A DNA stretch of 64,000 nucleotides from Alphaproteobacteria bacterium (GTDB lineage: Bacteria > Pseudomonadota > Alphaproteobacteria > Sphingomonadales > Sphingomonadaceae): the NCBI GenBank assembly GCA_018823325.1, contig JAHJIJ010000015.1, positions 186,001 through 250,000 on the forward strand, given 5' to 3'. Positions 1-8,041 of the stretch are shown in pieces. Both the position numbers and the translations under genes were made by a program. Each line of letters begins with the position of its first letter. Position 1 is the stretch's first letter. The notes under the pieces are model-generated. The model saw nothing but the letters and a program-made list of their open reading frames with translations. It ran no database searches and was not told the DNA's origin.

Positions 1-1843
1 ACGCAGCCCCCTTGATGTCGCCCAGCAGGGTCGAGCGGACCGAATTTCCCTTTTGCCAGGTCCAGAGCGCAGCCATCGGGATGTCCGCGAAGGTGCGCAT
101 GGCAAGGTCGTCGCCAAGTAGGGGGCGCTTGTCTTCCAAGGCCTCGCCATACACTTTGAGCCCGTGTTCATGCGCGACCTGCGCCACAGTCCGGTAAAGG
201 CCGTCGGACAACAGTTCGCCGAGAGTCTGCCGCCAGTCGAACAGAAAACCCTCGGTCTGAGCGGGCGAACCAATCACAACCCCGGCGAGCGCGGGCAGCC
301 ATGGCCGCAGCTTGTAGCCACGTCGCGCCTCGAACTCGGCCTCCATCCGCGGCGTCCAGTTGGCCATGCCGACCTCGATACTGTCGGTCAGAATGGCATC
401 CAGGCCAACCGCTCCGGCGTCACGGTACATGCCGAGATAAGCCTCGAGATAACGGCGGACTGCGGCAGGATCGAATTTGTCGACTTCCAGTCCAGTGGCT
501 TCGGGTGGCGCTGGGTGATTGGTCTTACCCGTCAGCGACCAACCGAACGACAGGATGCGCCACTGGCGGCCAGCAGGGAGGATCCAGTCCAGCGTTCCGT
601 CCGCACCGATCCGTTCGGTCAGATCAATGATCTGCGCAGTATCCGCGATCGCTGCCGGAGCGTCACCGCGATCAGCGATGGCGTGATAGTCGAGGACGGT
701 CTGATATCCAGCTTTCTCTTCTGCCCTGGCGGTCTGCTCCTCAGCGGAAAAGCGCAGCTCGGTCAGCGGTGACTCGGTCAGCACCGGTGCACTGTAAATT
801 GGTATGTCGATCGAACCAGGGCCACCTTGAAAGTGCGACATGTCCGGCTCTGGCGTGGCCGTGAAGCGAACCCGGAACGCGCTTGCCGTCGTCGGAGGGA
901 AGCCGACCGTCGTCGGCACCGGGCTCAGGGGAAGATCACTGACAAACTGCCATTCTCCTTGCTGACGGGCCTCCAGGACACCCCGGATAGGCATTCCGCG
1001 AAACGCATTGCGCAATCGCGGAAGGAATATCCGCAAGGACCGGACGGTTTCCGGTTTGGCAAAACGGGCAACCACGGCACCCGACCTGTCAGCGGCCAAG
1101 GGCACGGATTCGCCTGTTTCTAGATCAGGATCGTTGAGCCGCGCGGCATCCAGTTCCGTGCCGTTCTCAAGCATATAATGCGGCAGCGGTAGGGGCGGTG
1201 CAGCGAGTGGGACCGCCAATACGGCGATTGGCCGTTCGGTGCCAAGTTGCGGCGGCGATTTCTTTGGCGGATGCAGCGGATCAAACAGCCCGATGGTCTG
1301 GAAAGGCCCCGTCACGCGGGGAGCGGCCGCCAGCGTCCCATCGAAACGCTCCCCGCCCTGCACCACCGTCTCTGACCAAACGAGCTTTTTCATCGCATCG
1401 GCAGGCGGCACCCACGATCCGCCGGTGTGGCTCCAGCCCGGCGAGGACGCGACAGCAAGTTCGAGATCCAGCCTTTGGGCCTCCCCGGCAGCAAAGCGGA
1501 AGGCATCTTTCCATTCAGGCGTCATATAAACAAGCCGCTGGTCCACGACCTGCGGCGTGTTGAGCGAGGCATCAAAGGCCTGGACGCCGCCCATGCCGAC
1601 GCTCTTCAGCCAGGCGAGATCCTTGGCAATGCCGTGTTTGGTGACATTGCCGTTCATCCAATGCCACCAGGTCCGGGGCCGCGCCTCCTGCGGAGGCGAG
1701 ACGAAACCGGCAGGGAAGGGGTCGGGCGCCGTCATGGTCGTGGTCAGAGGGCGTTCCTGTCCTGCTGCGCAGCCCACCAAGGCCACGAATGAAACCAGCC
1801 CCAAAATCCGGCGCCCCAAAATCCGGCGCTTCGACAAGTTCAA
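1..1843 (-). CDS. GH106-type glycoside hydrolase (alpha-L-rhamnosidase-like), lipoprotein, partial
   Basis: The minus frame is open for about 614 codons from 1843 to the left edge, so the C-terminus is missing. I chose a TTG start at 1843 because GGAGG lies 7 bases upstream; no ATG gives a complete signal peptide. The N-terminus is a lipoprotein signal with lipobox L-V-G-C at about residues 21-24, so the protein should be anchored to a membrane facing the periplasm or outside. The following segment WWHWMNGNVTKHGI and the stretch KDLAWLKSVGMGGVQAFD are typical of the large glycosyl hydrolases grouped with family GH106, which remove rhamnose from plant glycosides and polysaccharides. Substrate is inferred from family only. 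The signal peptide contains a duplicated RRILG caused by a 15-bp tandem repeat. It is alone in its orientation here. Confidence 0.8.
   Translation of the reverse strand, partial: MNLSKRRILGRRILGLVSFVALVGCAAGQERPLTTTMTAPDPFPAGFVSPPQEARPRTWWHWMNGNVTKHGIAKDLAWLKSVGMGGVQAFDASLNTPQVVDQRLVYMTPEWKDAFRFAAGEAQRLDLELAVASSPGWSHTGGSWVPPADAMKKLVWSETVVQGGERFDGTLAAAPRVTGPFQTIGLFDPLHPPKKSPPQLGTERPIAVLAVPLAAPPLPLPHYMLENGTELDAARLNDPDLETGESVPLAADRSGAVVARFAKPETVRSLRIFLPRLRNAFRGMPIRGVLEARQQGEWQFVSDLPLSPVPTTVGFPPTTASAFRVRFTATPEPDMSHFQGGPGSIDIPIYSAPVLTESPLTELRFSAEEQTARAEEKAGYQTVLDYHAIADRGDAPAAIADTAQIIDLTERIGADGTLDWILPAGRQWRILSFGWSLTGKTNHPAPPEATGLEVDKFDPAAVRRYLEAYLGMYRDAGAVGLDAILTDSIEVGMANWTPRMEAEFEARRGYKLRPWLPALAGVVIGSPAQTEGFLFDWRQTLGELLSDGLYRTVAQVAHEHGLKVYGEALEDKRPLLGDDLAMRTFADIPMAALWTWQKGNSVRSTLLGDIKGAA
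1799..1828. repeat. 15-bp tandem repeat, two perfect units
   Basis: CCCCAAAATCCGGCG occurs twice head to tail. It lies inside the signal peptide region of the GH106-type gene and duplicates the residues RRILG. Because the unit is a multiple of three, gain or loss would keep the frame and only change the length of the signal peptide. Confidence 0.8.
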
Positions 1844-2181
1844 TGTGTTTCCTCCCGCGCAGCACCATACGGCATCGTCAGCCGATACCTGCGCCCGATC
1901 CGCGCCCTGCTCTATATCGCGCCATGCGGGCACGATAGACCCAAAGCCAGTCGATCGCCGTCGCAAGCCAAAGAACGATCGTTTCAGCAATGTCGGGCAG
2001 GTAAGTTCTTGGCCCATCAATCCGGCCACTCAGCGGACCCAAAGCTAAACTAATCGATACTCAGCGCCCCTCGGCTCGAATTCACGAGACGTCGATGCTG
2101 ACGGACTCTGGCTGCGGAACGCCACGCGAATGATTAGCCATTTTCGCCGTCAGCCCCGGCGCTGGCAAAAGATGACTATAA

Positions 2182-2228
2182 TGCAACAATTGCGTTGATA
2201 TCTCTAATTTGGTTGATATCCTGCAACA
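2182..2228. promoter_or_regulatory. Repeat cluster, candidate operator upstream of cupin/flavoenzyme genes
   Basis: GTTGATATC occurs at 2194-2202 and again at 2212-2220, exactly 18 bp apart. TGCAACA flanks the pair at 2182-2188 and 2222-2228. Each inner copy contains the self-complementary GATATC. Paired sites on about two helical turns are what a dimeric regulator would use; the assignment as an operator is inference. Confidence 0.4.
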
Positions 2229-2315
2229 GTAACCCTCTCCGCTGACAATGGTCTCCAGCGACCTTTGCTAGGGGGAGGTGCGGGACAGCTGTCTGTCCCT
2301 TGGGCTGGAGGTGGC

Positions 2316-2375
2316 ATGCGAAGCGCGCAGTGCGATATTTTGTTCGAGCCTGTCGGTAACGGACCGCTGACAACT
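2316..2375 (+). pseudogene. 5' remnant of a duplicated OYE-family flavoenzyme gene
   Basis: The 20 codons starting at ATG 2316 read MRSAQCDILFEPVGNGPLTT and match the first 20 residues of the intact flavoenzyme at 2956 (MRSSHYDILFEPVRIGPLTA) in order and spacing. A purine-rich GGAGGTGG sits just upstream, as in a real start region. After residue 20 the similarity stops and the frame runs on for only about 24 unrelated codons. I read this as what is left of a second copy after a deletion, not a functional small gene. Confidence 0.75.
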
Positions 2376-2449
2376 GCGCATCCAGCATCATTCCAGATAT
2401 CGACTGCGGACCAACCCAATTGTTCAATAATGAAGAAGGACCCGTAACA

Positions 2450-2779
2450 ATGAATCTCCCTGACATCGTCACGAGCTCGATCGCGACGGAAGACTGGCAA
2501 CCATTTATTGCAGGCGAGATTCACATGCTTCGCGAGGATGGAGAAGGGAAGCTTTCTACAGGCCTATGGCGCGTCACACCCGAACAGGCATCAAAAAACG
2601 CGTTGGTGCCCTGCCATCAAGATGAGACAGTCTACATCATCCACGGGCATATTACCGTTAAAAATTCAGACGGAGAAGTTCACGATCTGAAAGCCGGAAG
2701 TTTCGCGTCTTTCCGCAAGGGCAGCGTCAATACGTGGTCTGTTCACGAGCCCACGCTGGAGTTCTTTGTCTATTCATAA
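2450..2779 (+). CDS. Small single-domain cupin protein
   Basis: This 109-residue protein has the short cupin fold of the ureidoglycine-aminohydrolase-type group (Cupin_3/DUF861-like). Visible landmarks are PCHQDETVYIIHGHITVK, the first cupin motif with possible metal ligands, and the second half around GSFASFRKGSVNTWSVHEP. I chose ATG 2450 because AAGGA lies about 9 bases upstream; a TTG at 2420 has no ribosome site. Members of this group are often small accessory proteins or metal enzymes in catabolic operons. It precedes the TMADH-like flavoenzyme by 176 bp on the same strand, with a short hairpin (GATTGG-N4-CCAATC, 2880-2895) between them. Its reaction cannot be stated. Confidence 0.75.
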   Translation: MNLPDIVTSSIATEDWQPFIAGEIHMLREDGEGKLSTGLWRVTPEQASKNALVPCHQDETVYIIHGHITVKNSDGEVHDLKAGSFASFRKGSVNTWSVHEPTLEFFVYS

Positions 2780-2955
2780 TGATATTTGGTCTGGTGCCTT
2801 TCAGGGCTCGGACTCAATCGGCGGCGGGATCGATGCCCGTCAGCGATGTGGATGGATAACGCAAGATGTAAGGCTTCCGGATTGGTTTCCCAATCGGTTG
2901 CTGGCGGCTGGGCACGAACGGGGCGCTTCGTTTTGCTCAGTTTCAGGGAGAGTGC

Positions 2956-5025
2956 ATGAGAAGTTCGCATTATGACATTTTGTTCGAGCCCGTCCGTATC
3001 GGGCCGCTGACGGCGAAAAATCGCTTCTATCAGGTGCCGCATTGCAACGGCATGGGACATCGTGCGCCCTCGGGCATGGCGGGCATGCGCCGGATGAAAG
3101 CGGAAGGCGGCTGGGCCGTCATATGCACCGAAGTGTGCGAGATTCACCCGTCGGCAGACGTGTCGCCCCACTCGGAAGCGCGGCTGTGGGACGATGCGGA
3201 TATTCCCGCGCTCGCCCGCGCGGCCGATGGCATCCATCAATATGGTGCTCTTGCCGGGGTTGAACTTGGCCATCACGGTTTCCGGGCGCAGAACCGCACG
3301 ACGCGTGAGGTGCCCATGGGCCCGTCCTCGCACAGCGTCGTCTCTTATGATCCTGTGCATTCGCGCATGATGGACAAGCAGGACATCCGCAACCTGCTGC
3401 GCTGGCAAAAGTCGGCCGCCCTCCGCGCCAAGCGGGCTGGATTCGACGTGATCTACGTCTATGCCGCCCATGGCCTGACGACGGCGATGCAGTTTCTGAC
3501 GAAGCGCTATAACCAGCGCATCGATGAATATGGCGGTTCGCTGGAAAATCGCGTCCGGCTGTTGCGGGAAATGATCGAGGTGACAAAGGACGCGGTGGGG
3601 GACACCTGCGCTGTGCCGGTTCGCATCTGCGTTGACGAACTGCTCGGCCCCGGAGGATTATGCTCCGACGGGGAAGGTCGCGAAGTGATCGAGATGCTCG
3701 CCGATCTGCCGGATCTTTGGGATCTGACCGTGGGCGATTACAGCAACGATGCCCGCCCTTCCCGCTTTGGCCAGGAAGGCGCGCACGAAGACTATGTCAG
3801 CTTCGTCAAACAGGTCACTGGAAAGCCCGTGGTCGGCAACGGGCGTTTCACGTCGCCCGACACCATGGTTTCGCAGGTCCGTCGCGGCGTTCTCGATTTC
3901 ATCGGCGCGGCGCGTCCTTCGATCGCGGACCCATTCCTGCCGCGCAAGGTGGAAGAAGGCCGGATGGGCGATATCCGGGAATGCATCGGTTGCAACATCT
4001 GCGTGGCGGCCGACAACACCTATACGCCGATCCGCTGCACTCAGAACCCCACCATGGGTGAGGAATGGCGGCGCGGCTGGCATCCTGAATATATTCCCGA
4101 GCGCGAAAGCGAGGATCAGGTGCTGGTGGTCGGTGCCGGACCTGCCGGACTGGAATGCGCCGTTTCCCTCGGCAAGCGCGGATACGACGTATTGCTCGCA
4201 GAAGCATCCGAAGAACTGGGCGGACGTTCAGCACGTGAGCCGCGCCTGCCCGGCCTTGCGATGTGGGGGCGCGTGCGGGAATATCGCGTCGAGCAGCTCA
4301 ACCACTTGCCCAACGTCCAGGTCTATCCGGCAAGCCGGATGACGGCGCAGGACGTTCTGGACACCGGCGCGAACCGCATCGTGATTGCCACGGGGTCGCA
4401 CTGGCGGCGCGATGGCGTTGCCCGCTACCACCGCTCCCCGATCAGCGATCTCGACCAGGCCGCTCTGTTTACGCCCGACGATGTGATGGACGGAAAGCAG
4501 ATCGAAGGGCCGGTCATCCTCTACGACGACGATCATTATTATATGGGCGGCGTCATTGCTGAAAAACTGCGGCTGCAGGGGCTGGAGGTGACCTTGGTGA
4601 CGCCGGCACCGCTTGTCTCGGCCTGGACTGTCAACACGCTGGAGCAGACGCGCATCCAGCGTCGCCTGCTGGAGATCGGCGTCCAGATCCGCGCCAATGA
4701 AGCGCTTGTGGCCTTCCATGGCGGCGAAGGGTCGCTCGCCTGCGTTTTCACGGGCAACACGCAGGCTCTCAAAGCGCAATCAGTCGTCATGGTCACGGCG
4801 CGCCTTCAGGACAGCGCGCTCTATGATGATCTTCTCGCGCGTTCCGGTGAGTGGGCGCAGGCCGGCATCAAGACAGTCGATAGCATCGGAGACGCGTTGG
4901 CACCCGGCACCATCGCCGCAGCGGTATTCGGCGGACATCGCTACGCCCGCGAGCTGGATCAGGCGCCTCACGGCGATGATGTCCCATTCCTGCGGGAGAA
5001 CGCGCAGCTCGGGCCATGGTCGTGA
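2956..5025 (+). CDS. Trimethylamine-dehydrogenase-like FMN/FAD, 4Fe-4S oxidoreductase
   Basis: This 689-residue protein has the full layout of the TMADH, histamine dehydrogenase and 2,4-dienoyl-CoA reductase family. An FMN-binding OYE barrel occupies about residues 5-345. A cluster site with cysteines in ECIGCNICVA and a fourth in RCTQNP follows. The C-terminal half is an FAD/NAD(P)-type Rossmann region beginning with VLVVGAGPAGLECAVSL. Family enzymes either oxidise amines (N-demethylation) or reduce enoates; sequence reading does not decide which. ATG 2956 is supported by GGGAG about 6 bases upstream. A truncated copy of its first 20 codons lies at 2316. A strong hairpin terminator follows at 5058. 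Confidence 0.85.
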   Translation: MRSSHYDILFEPVRIGPLTAKNRFYQVPHCNGMGHRAPSGMAGMRRMKAEGGWAVICTEVCEIHPSADVSPHSEARLWDDADIPALARAADGIHQYGALAGVELGHHGFRAQNRTTREVPMGPSSHSVVSYDPVHSRMMDKQDIRNLLRWQKSAALRAKRAGFDVIYVYAAHGLTTAMQFLTKRYNQRIDEYGGSLENRVRLLREMIEVTKDAVGDTCAVPVRICVDELLGPGGLCSDGEGREVIEMLADLPDLWDLTVGDYSNDARPSRFGQEGAHEDYVSFVKQVTGKPVVGNGRFTSPDTMVSQVRRGVLDFIGAARPSIADPFLPRKVEEGRMGDIRECIGCNICVAADNTYTPIRCTQNPTMGEEWRRGWHPEYIPERESEDQVLVVGAGPAGLECAVSLGKRGYDVLLAEASEELGGRSAREPRLPGLAMWGRVREYRVEQLNHLPNVQVYPASRMTAQDVLDTGANRIVIATGSHWRRDGVARYHRSPISDLDQAALFTPDDVMDGKQIEGPVILYDDDHYYMGGVIAEKLRLQGLEVTLVTPAPLVSAWTVNTLEQTRIQRRLLEIGVQIRANEALVAFHGGEGSLACVFTGNTQALKAQSVVMVTARLQDSALYDDLLARSGEWAQAGIKTVDSIGDALAPGTIAAAVFGGHRYARELDQAPHGDDVPFLRENAQLGPWS

Positions 5026-5057
5026 TCGATCTCGCTCTGCAGACATAGCAGCAGAAC

Positions 5058-5086
5058 CGCCTCGGCGCGACCTGCCGAGGCGTTTT
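5058..5086 (+). terminator. Rho-independent terminator of the TMADH-like gene
   Basis: CGCCTCGGC (5058-5066) and GCCGAGGCG (5074-5082) form a perfect 9-bp stem with a 7-base loop, followed directly by TTTT. It sits between two converging genes and reads as a terminator for the plus-strand flavoenzyme. Confidence 0.85.
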
Positions 5087-5118
5087 GAGGCTGCGGCCCA
5101 ACGATATGGTGGCTGCGT

Positions 5119-6546
5119 TCAGAGCCCGCCGAGCAAACAATATTTGATGTTCATATAGTCGGCGAGGCCGTGGCTGGAGCCTTCACGACCGAAGCCGGAT
5201 TCCTTGATGCCGCCAAATGGCGCGACCTCTGTGGATATCAGCCCGTCATTCACGCCGACCATCCCATATTCCAGCCCCTCCATCATCCGCCACTGGCGCG
5301 CGGCATCAGCGGTAAAGACGTAGGCAGCGAGGCCAAAGGGCGTATCATTCGCGATGCGCAGCGCATCGCTTTCGTCGGAGAAGCGCAGCACCGGCGCAAC
5401 GGGGCCGAAAATCTCCTCATGGGCGATCTCCATATCGGTGGTCACGTCCACGAGCACGACGGGCCGGTGGAAAGCGCCCGATGCCGGCACGACCGGCGCT
5501 TCGTTGGCGATCGCGGCCCCTTCCCGCACGGCTGTCTCAACAAGTCCGGCGACGCGCTCCACCGCTCCCTGATCGATGAGGGGACCCATGGTCGCATCCA
5601 CATCGAGCCCGTCCTCGACCCGCAGGGCAGCGACCTTCGCGCCCAGCCGCTCGACAAAGGCGTCATGAATGCCGGCCTGAACGATGAAGCGGTTGGCGCA
5701 CACGCAGGTCTGCCCCGCATTGCGGAAGCGCGATGCCATGGCGCCTGCGACTGCGCGATCGAGGTCGGCATCGTCGAAGACGATGAACGGCGCGTTGCCG
5801 CCGAGTTCGAGGCTGAGACGCTTCACTTGCCCCGCCGCCTTGGCCATGATGACCTTGCCGACTTCCGTCGAGCCGGTGAAGCTGATCTTGCGGATCAGCC
5901 TGTGCGTGCAGAACAGATCGCCGGCCTGCGATGAACTGCGCGCAGGGACGACGCGGAAGAGCGCTGCCGGAATTCCGGCCCGGTGAGCCAGGCTTTCCAG
6001 CGCGAGGGCCGAAAGTGGCGTGGCATTGGCTGGCTTCACCACGATGGAGCAGCCTGCCGCCAGGGCCGGCGCGACCTTGCGCGTGATCATCGCGAGCGGG
6101 AAGTTCCAGGGCGTGATTGCGGCGCAGGTTCCCACCGGCTGACGGAGCGTGAGCACGCGCTTGTCCGAGGCGTGGGAGGGTATCACCTCGCCATAAGCGC
6201 GGCGCGCCTCTTCGGAGAACCATTCGACAAACGCCGCGCCATAGCGCACCTCGCCACGTGCTTCATCAAGCGGCTTTCCGCTTTCCAGCGTCATGAGGCG
6301 CGCCAGATCCTCGGCATTCTCGCGCAGCAGATCATACCATGCCCGCAGCACGTCCGACCGCTCCTTGGCGGTGCGTGCGGCCCAGGGATGACGCGCAGCC
6401 TCGGCCTGCTCGATGATGGTCTCGAGTTCGGGAACGTCGAACCGGCGAACCGTGGCCACGACGCTGCCGTTCGCCGGATTGAGGACCTTCAGGCCGTCAG
6501 CATCAAGCTGTTCGGGCTGCAGGAGGTGCAGGGCGGAATCGGCCAT
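5119..6546 (-). CDS. NAD(P)-dependent succinate-semialdehyde dehydrogenase family protein
   Basis: At 475 residues it has standard aldehyde dehydrogenase length. The catalytic glutamate lies in LSLELGGNAPFIVF and the nucleophilic cysteine in NAGQTCVCANR, a version with a second nearby cysteine as in GabD-type succinate-semialdehyde dehydrogenases. TPWNFPLAMITRKVAPALAA is also typical. I chose ATG 6546 (MADSALHL) because the longer N-terminus from 6609 looks like untranslated leader, although neither start has a strong ribosome site. It is the last gene of the long minus-strand run that starts at 14329, 119 bp after cytochrome b561. A likely role is oxidation of a short semialdehyde produced by the upstream enzymes; that is inference. 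Confidence 0.88.
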   Translation of the reverse strand: MADSALHLLQPEQLDADGLKVLNPANGSVVATVRRFDVPELETIIEQAEAARHPWAARTAKERSDVLRAWYDLLRENAEDLARLMTLESGKPLDEARGEVRYGAAFVEWFSEEARRAYGEVIPSHASDKRVLTLRQPVGTCAAITPWNFPLAMITRKVAPALAAGCSIVVKPANATPLSALALESLAHRAGIPAALFRVVPARSSSQAGDLFCTHRLIRKISFTGSTEVGKVIMAKAAGQVKRLSLELGGNAPFIVFDDADLDRAVAGAMASRFRNAGQTCVCANRFIVQAGIHDAFVERLGAKVAALRVEDGLDVDATMGPLIDQGAVERVAGLVETAVREGAAIANEAPVVPASGAFHRPVVLVDVTTDMEIAHEEIFGPVAPVLRFSDESDALRIANDTPFGLAAYVFTADAARQWRMMEGLEYGMVGVNDGLISTEVAPFGGIKESGFGREGSSHGLADYMNIKYCLLGGL

Positions 6547-6665
6547 GGGAGGATCTTCTCTTTCAATGATGAGTGCGGCTATGGCGCCGGGATTCAGGGC
6601 AAGCGGCATGACGACGCCCGGATGTGCGTTCGTCGGTCATGCCGCCTGCAGAATACCGATCCGCC

Positions 6666-7241
6666 TTACAGCATGCGGGGCAGAACGTCGGTTTCACCAC
6701 CCTTGTCGGTCAGGCGATGCTTGATGGCGCCGGCAGCGTGAAGCACGATGAGGCCCAGCAGGACGTATGCGGAATATTCGTGCAGCATGTCATAGACCTC
6801 GAACGCCGCATCGTTCTTCGGCAACACTTCGGGCACTTCATGGATGAAGAAGAACGGCACGCCATCGCTCTGCGTGAAGCTCGATGACATGGCGTAGCCC
6901 AGCATCGGCACGAGCAGCGTCAGCGCGATGATGAGCCGGTGGACGATCTTGGACAGGAGCTTCTCCCACCCGGTAAGCCTGCTTGGCGTCTGCGGCAGAA
7001 CAGCCCGTTTACGCCAGCGAATGGCGAGATGGACGATCGCGACCAGCCAGACGAGAATGCCGAACTGCTTGTGGTTATGATAATAGAAGTTGAACTTCTC
7101 CATCGGCGTGTCTTCCGGAAAGCCGGTCATACGCCAGCCGGCCCAGATCAGGCCGAGAATCAGAACCGCGCGTATCCAGTGCAGGATACGCATCGACAAC
7201 GGATATTTGATCGGCCCGGAACTCACTGATGCTTCAACCAT
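6666..7241 (-). CDS. Cytochrome b561-type membrane protein
   Basis: This 191-residue integral membrane protein shows four hydrophobic helices and the histidines expected to bind two b-type hemes: H21 in RILHWI, H57 in HNHKQF, and further ones in IVHLAI, HRLIIA and the late LHEYSAYVLLGLIVLHAAGA. This is the cytochrome b561/nickel-dependent hydrogenase b-subunit-like fold, which passes electrons between quinone and a periplasmic or membrane partner. GAGGGAAG immediately precedes ATG 7241. It lies between SDR and semialdehyde dehydrogenase genes and could accept electrons from a flavoprotein of the same cluster; the partner is unknown. Confidence 0.85.
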   Translation of the reverse strand: MVEASVSSGPIKYPLSMRILHWIRAVLILGLIWAGWRMTGFPEDTPMEKFNFYYHNHKQFGILVWLVAIVHLAIRWRKRAVLPQTPSRLTGWEKLLSKIVHRLIIALTLLVPMLGYAMSSSFTQSDGVPFFFIHEVPEVLPKNDAAFEVYDMLHEYSAYVLLGLIVLHAAGAIKHRLTDKGGETDVLPRML

Positions 7242-7261
7242 CTTCCCTCTCCCCTCGTCCG

Positions 7262-8041
7262 TTACAGGAATACCCCGCGAGAATATCCTCCATCGACGGT
7301 GATCGATTCACCGTTGATCCAATGCGGCTTTGCTTGCGCAAGGAAGAGCACGGCGCGCCCCACCTCATCTGGCGTCAGCATCCGCCGCGCCGGAATTTCC
7401 GCGGTAAACTCCGCCTCGATCTCCTGCGGTGCGACGCCACGCGCCTCCGCCATTTCGCCGAACAGCTCGGCCAGATGCGGGGTGGCGACGATGCCCGGAT
7501 GGACCGCATTGACGGACAGGCCGAAGGGCGCCAGCTGATCGGACAACACCTTGGTGAGATGCGAGACAGCGACGTTCCGCAGCCCGCTCAGCGTATCGCT
7601 CGACCGTCCGGTGAGCCCGCCGATATTGATGATGCGGCCGTCGCCCTGCACCTTCATGACCGGCACGACAGCGCTGATGTACCGCAGATAGCCACCGACT
7701 TTGGTGTCGACATCGCGCATCAGCGCATCGACGTTCACAGTCTCCACAGCGCCACCGATTGGCGTTGAGCTGGCGGCGGCATTCACCAGAATATCGATCC
7801 GCCCGAAACGGTCCCGCACATCGGTCACGAACCGCGAGATTGCGTCGCTGTCCGTTGCGTCCGAGGTCATGGGTATCACAGTGCCGGCGTCGGCCAGCTG
7901 TCGTGCTGCCTCTGCCAGCCGATCCTCTCGCCGCGCGGTGATGACAACAGTCGCACCGGTTTCCGCGAGCGCCCGCACGATGCCCGGCGCCAGCCCACCG
8001 CTGCCTCCGGTCACGATCGCGACGGGCGCAATACCGGTCAT
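7262..8041 (-). CDS. Divergent short-chain dehydrogenase/reductase lacking the Tyr-Lys pair
   Basis: The 259-residue protein is a clear classical-SDR homologue: the nucleotide-binding turn VTGGSGGLAPG, the NAAAS stretch and the C-terminal NGESITVDGG are all present. The usual YxxxK of the active site is missing. Aligning TLSGLRNVAVSHLTK with the family consensus places Ser at the tyrosine and Asn at the lysine, and the active-site asparagine in the DVN motif is Asp. Its start overlaps the stop of the ThDP-enzyme gene by 4 bp, so the two are translationally coupled. It is closely similar in the same altered positions to the SDR at 15303. It may bind a nucleotide without reducing a carbonyl, or use changed chemistry. 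Confidence 0.85.
   Translation of the reverse strand: MTGIAPVAIVTGGSGGLAPGIVRALAETGATVVITARREDRLAEAARQLADAGTVIPMTSDATDSDAISRFVTDVRDRFGRIDILVNAAASSTPIGGAVETVNVDALMRDVDTKVGGYLRYISAVVPVMKVQGDGRIINIGGLTGRSSDTLSGLRNVAVSHLTKVLSDQLAPFGLSVNAVHPGIVATPHLAELFGEMAEARGVAPQEIEAEFTAEIPARRMLTPDEVGRAVLFLAQAKPHWINGESITVDGGYSRGVFL

Larger units (their letters stand above)
1844..2449. promoter_or_regulatory. 606-bp intergenic region between GH106 gene and cupin gene
   Basis: No convincing gene is present. The part to about 2170 is featureless to my reading. From 2182 to 2228 there is an ordered set of repeats, and 2316-2375 carries a remnant of a flavoenzyme gene (both listed separately). Promoters for the leftward glycosidase gene and the rightward cupin gene must lie here, but I could not assign -35 and -10 boxes with confidence. 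Confidence 0.5.

Noticed and set aside
1557-2048. Possible small gene overlapping the GH106 start
   Set aside because: Overlaps the coding part and ribosome site of a better-supported gene and shows no family features.
2265-2447. 60-codon frame containing the flavoenzyme-like N-terminus
   Set aside because: Only 20 codons match a known protein, and the flanks are unrelated; treated as a gene remnant, not a small gene.
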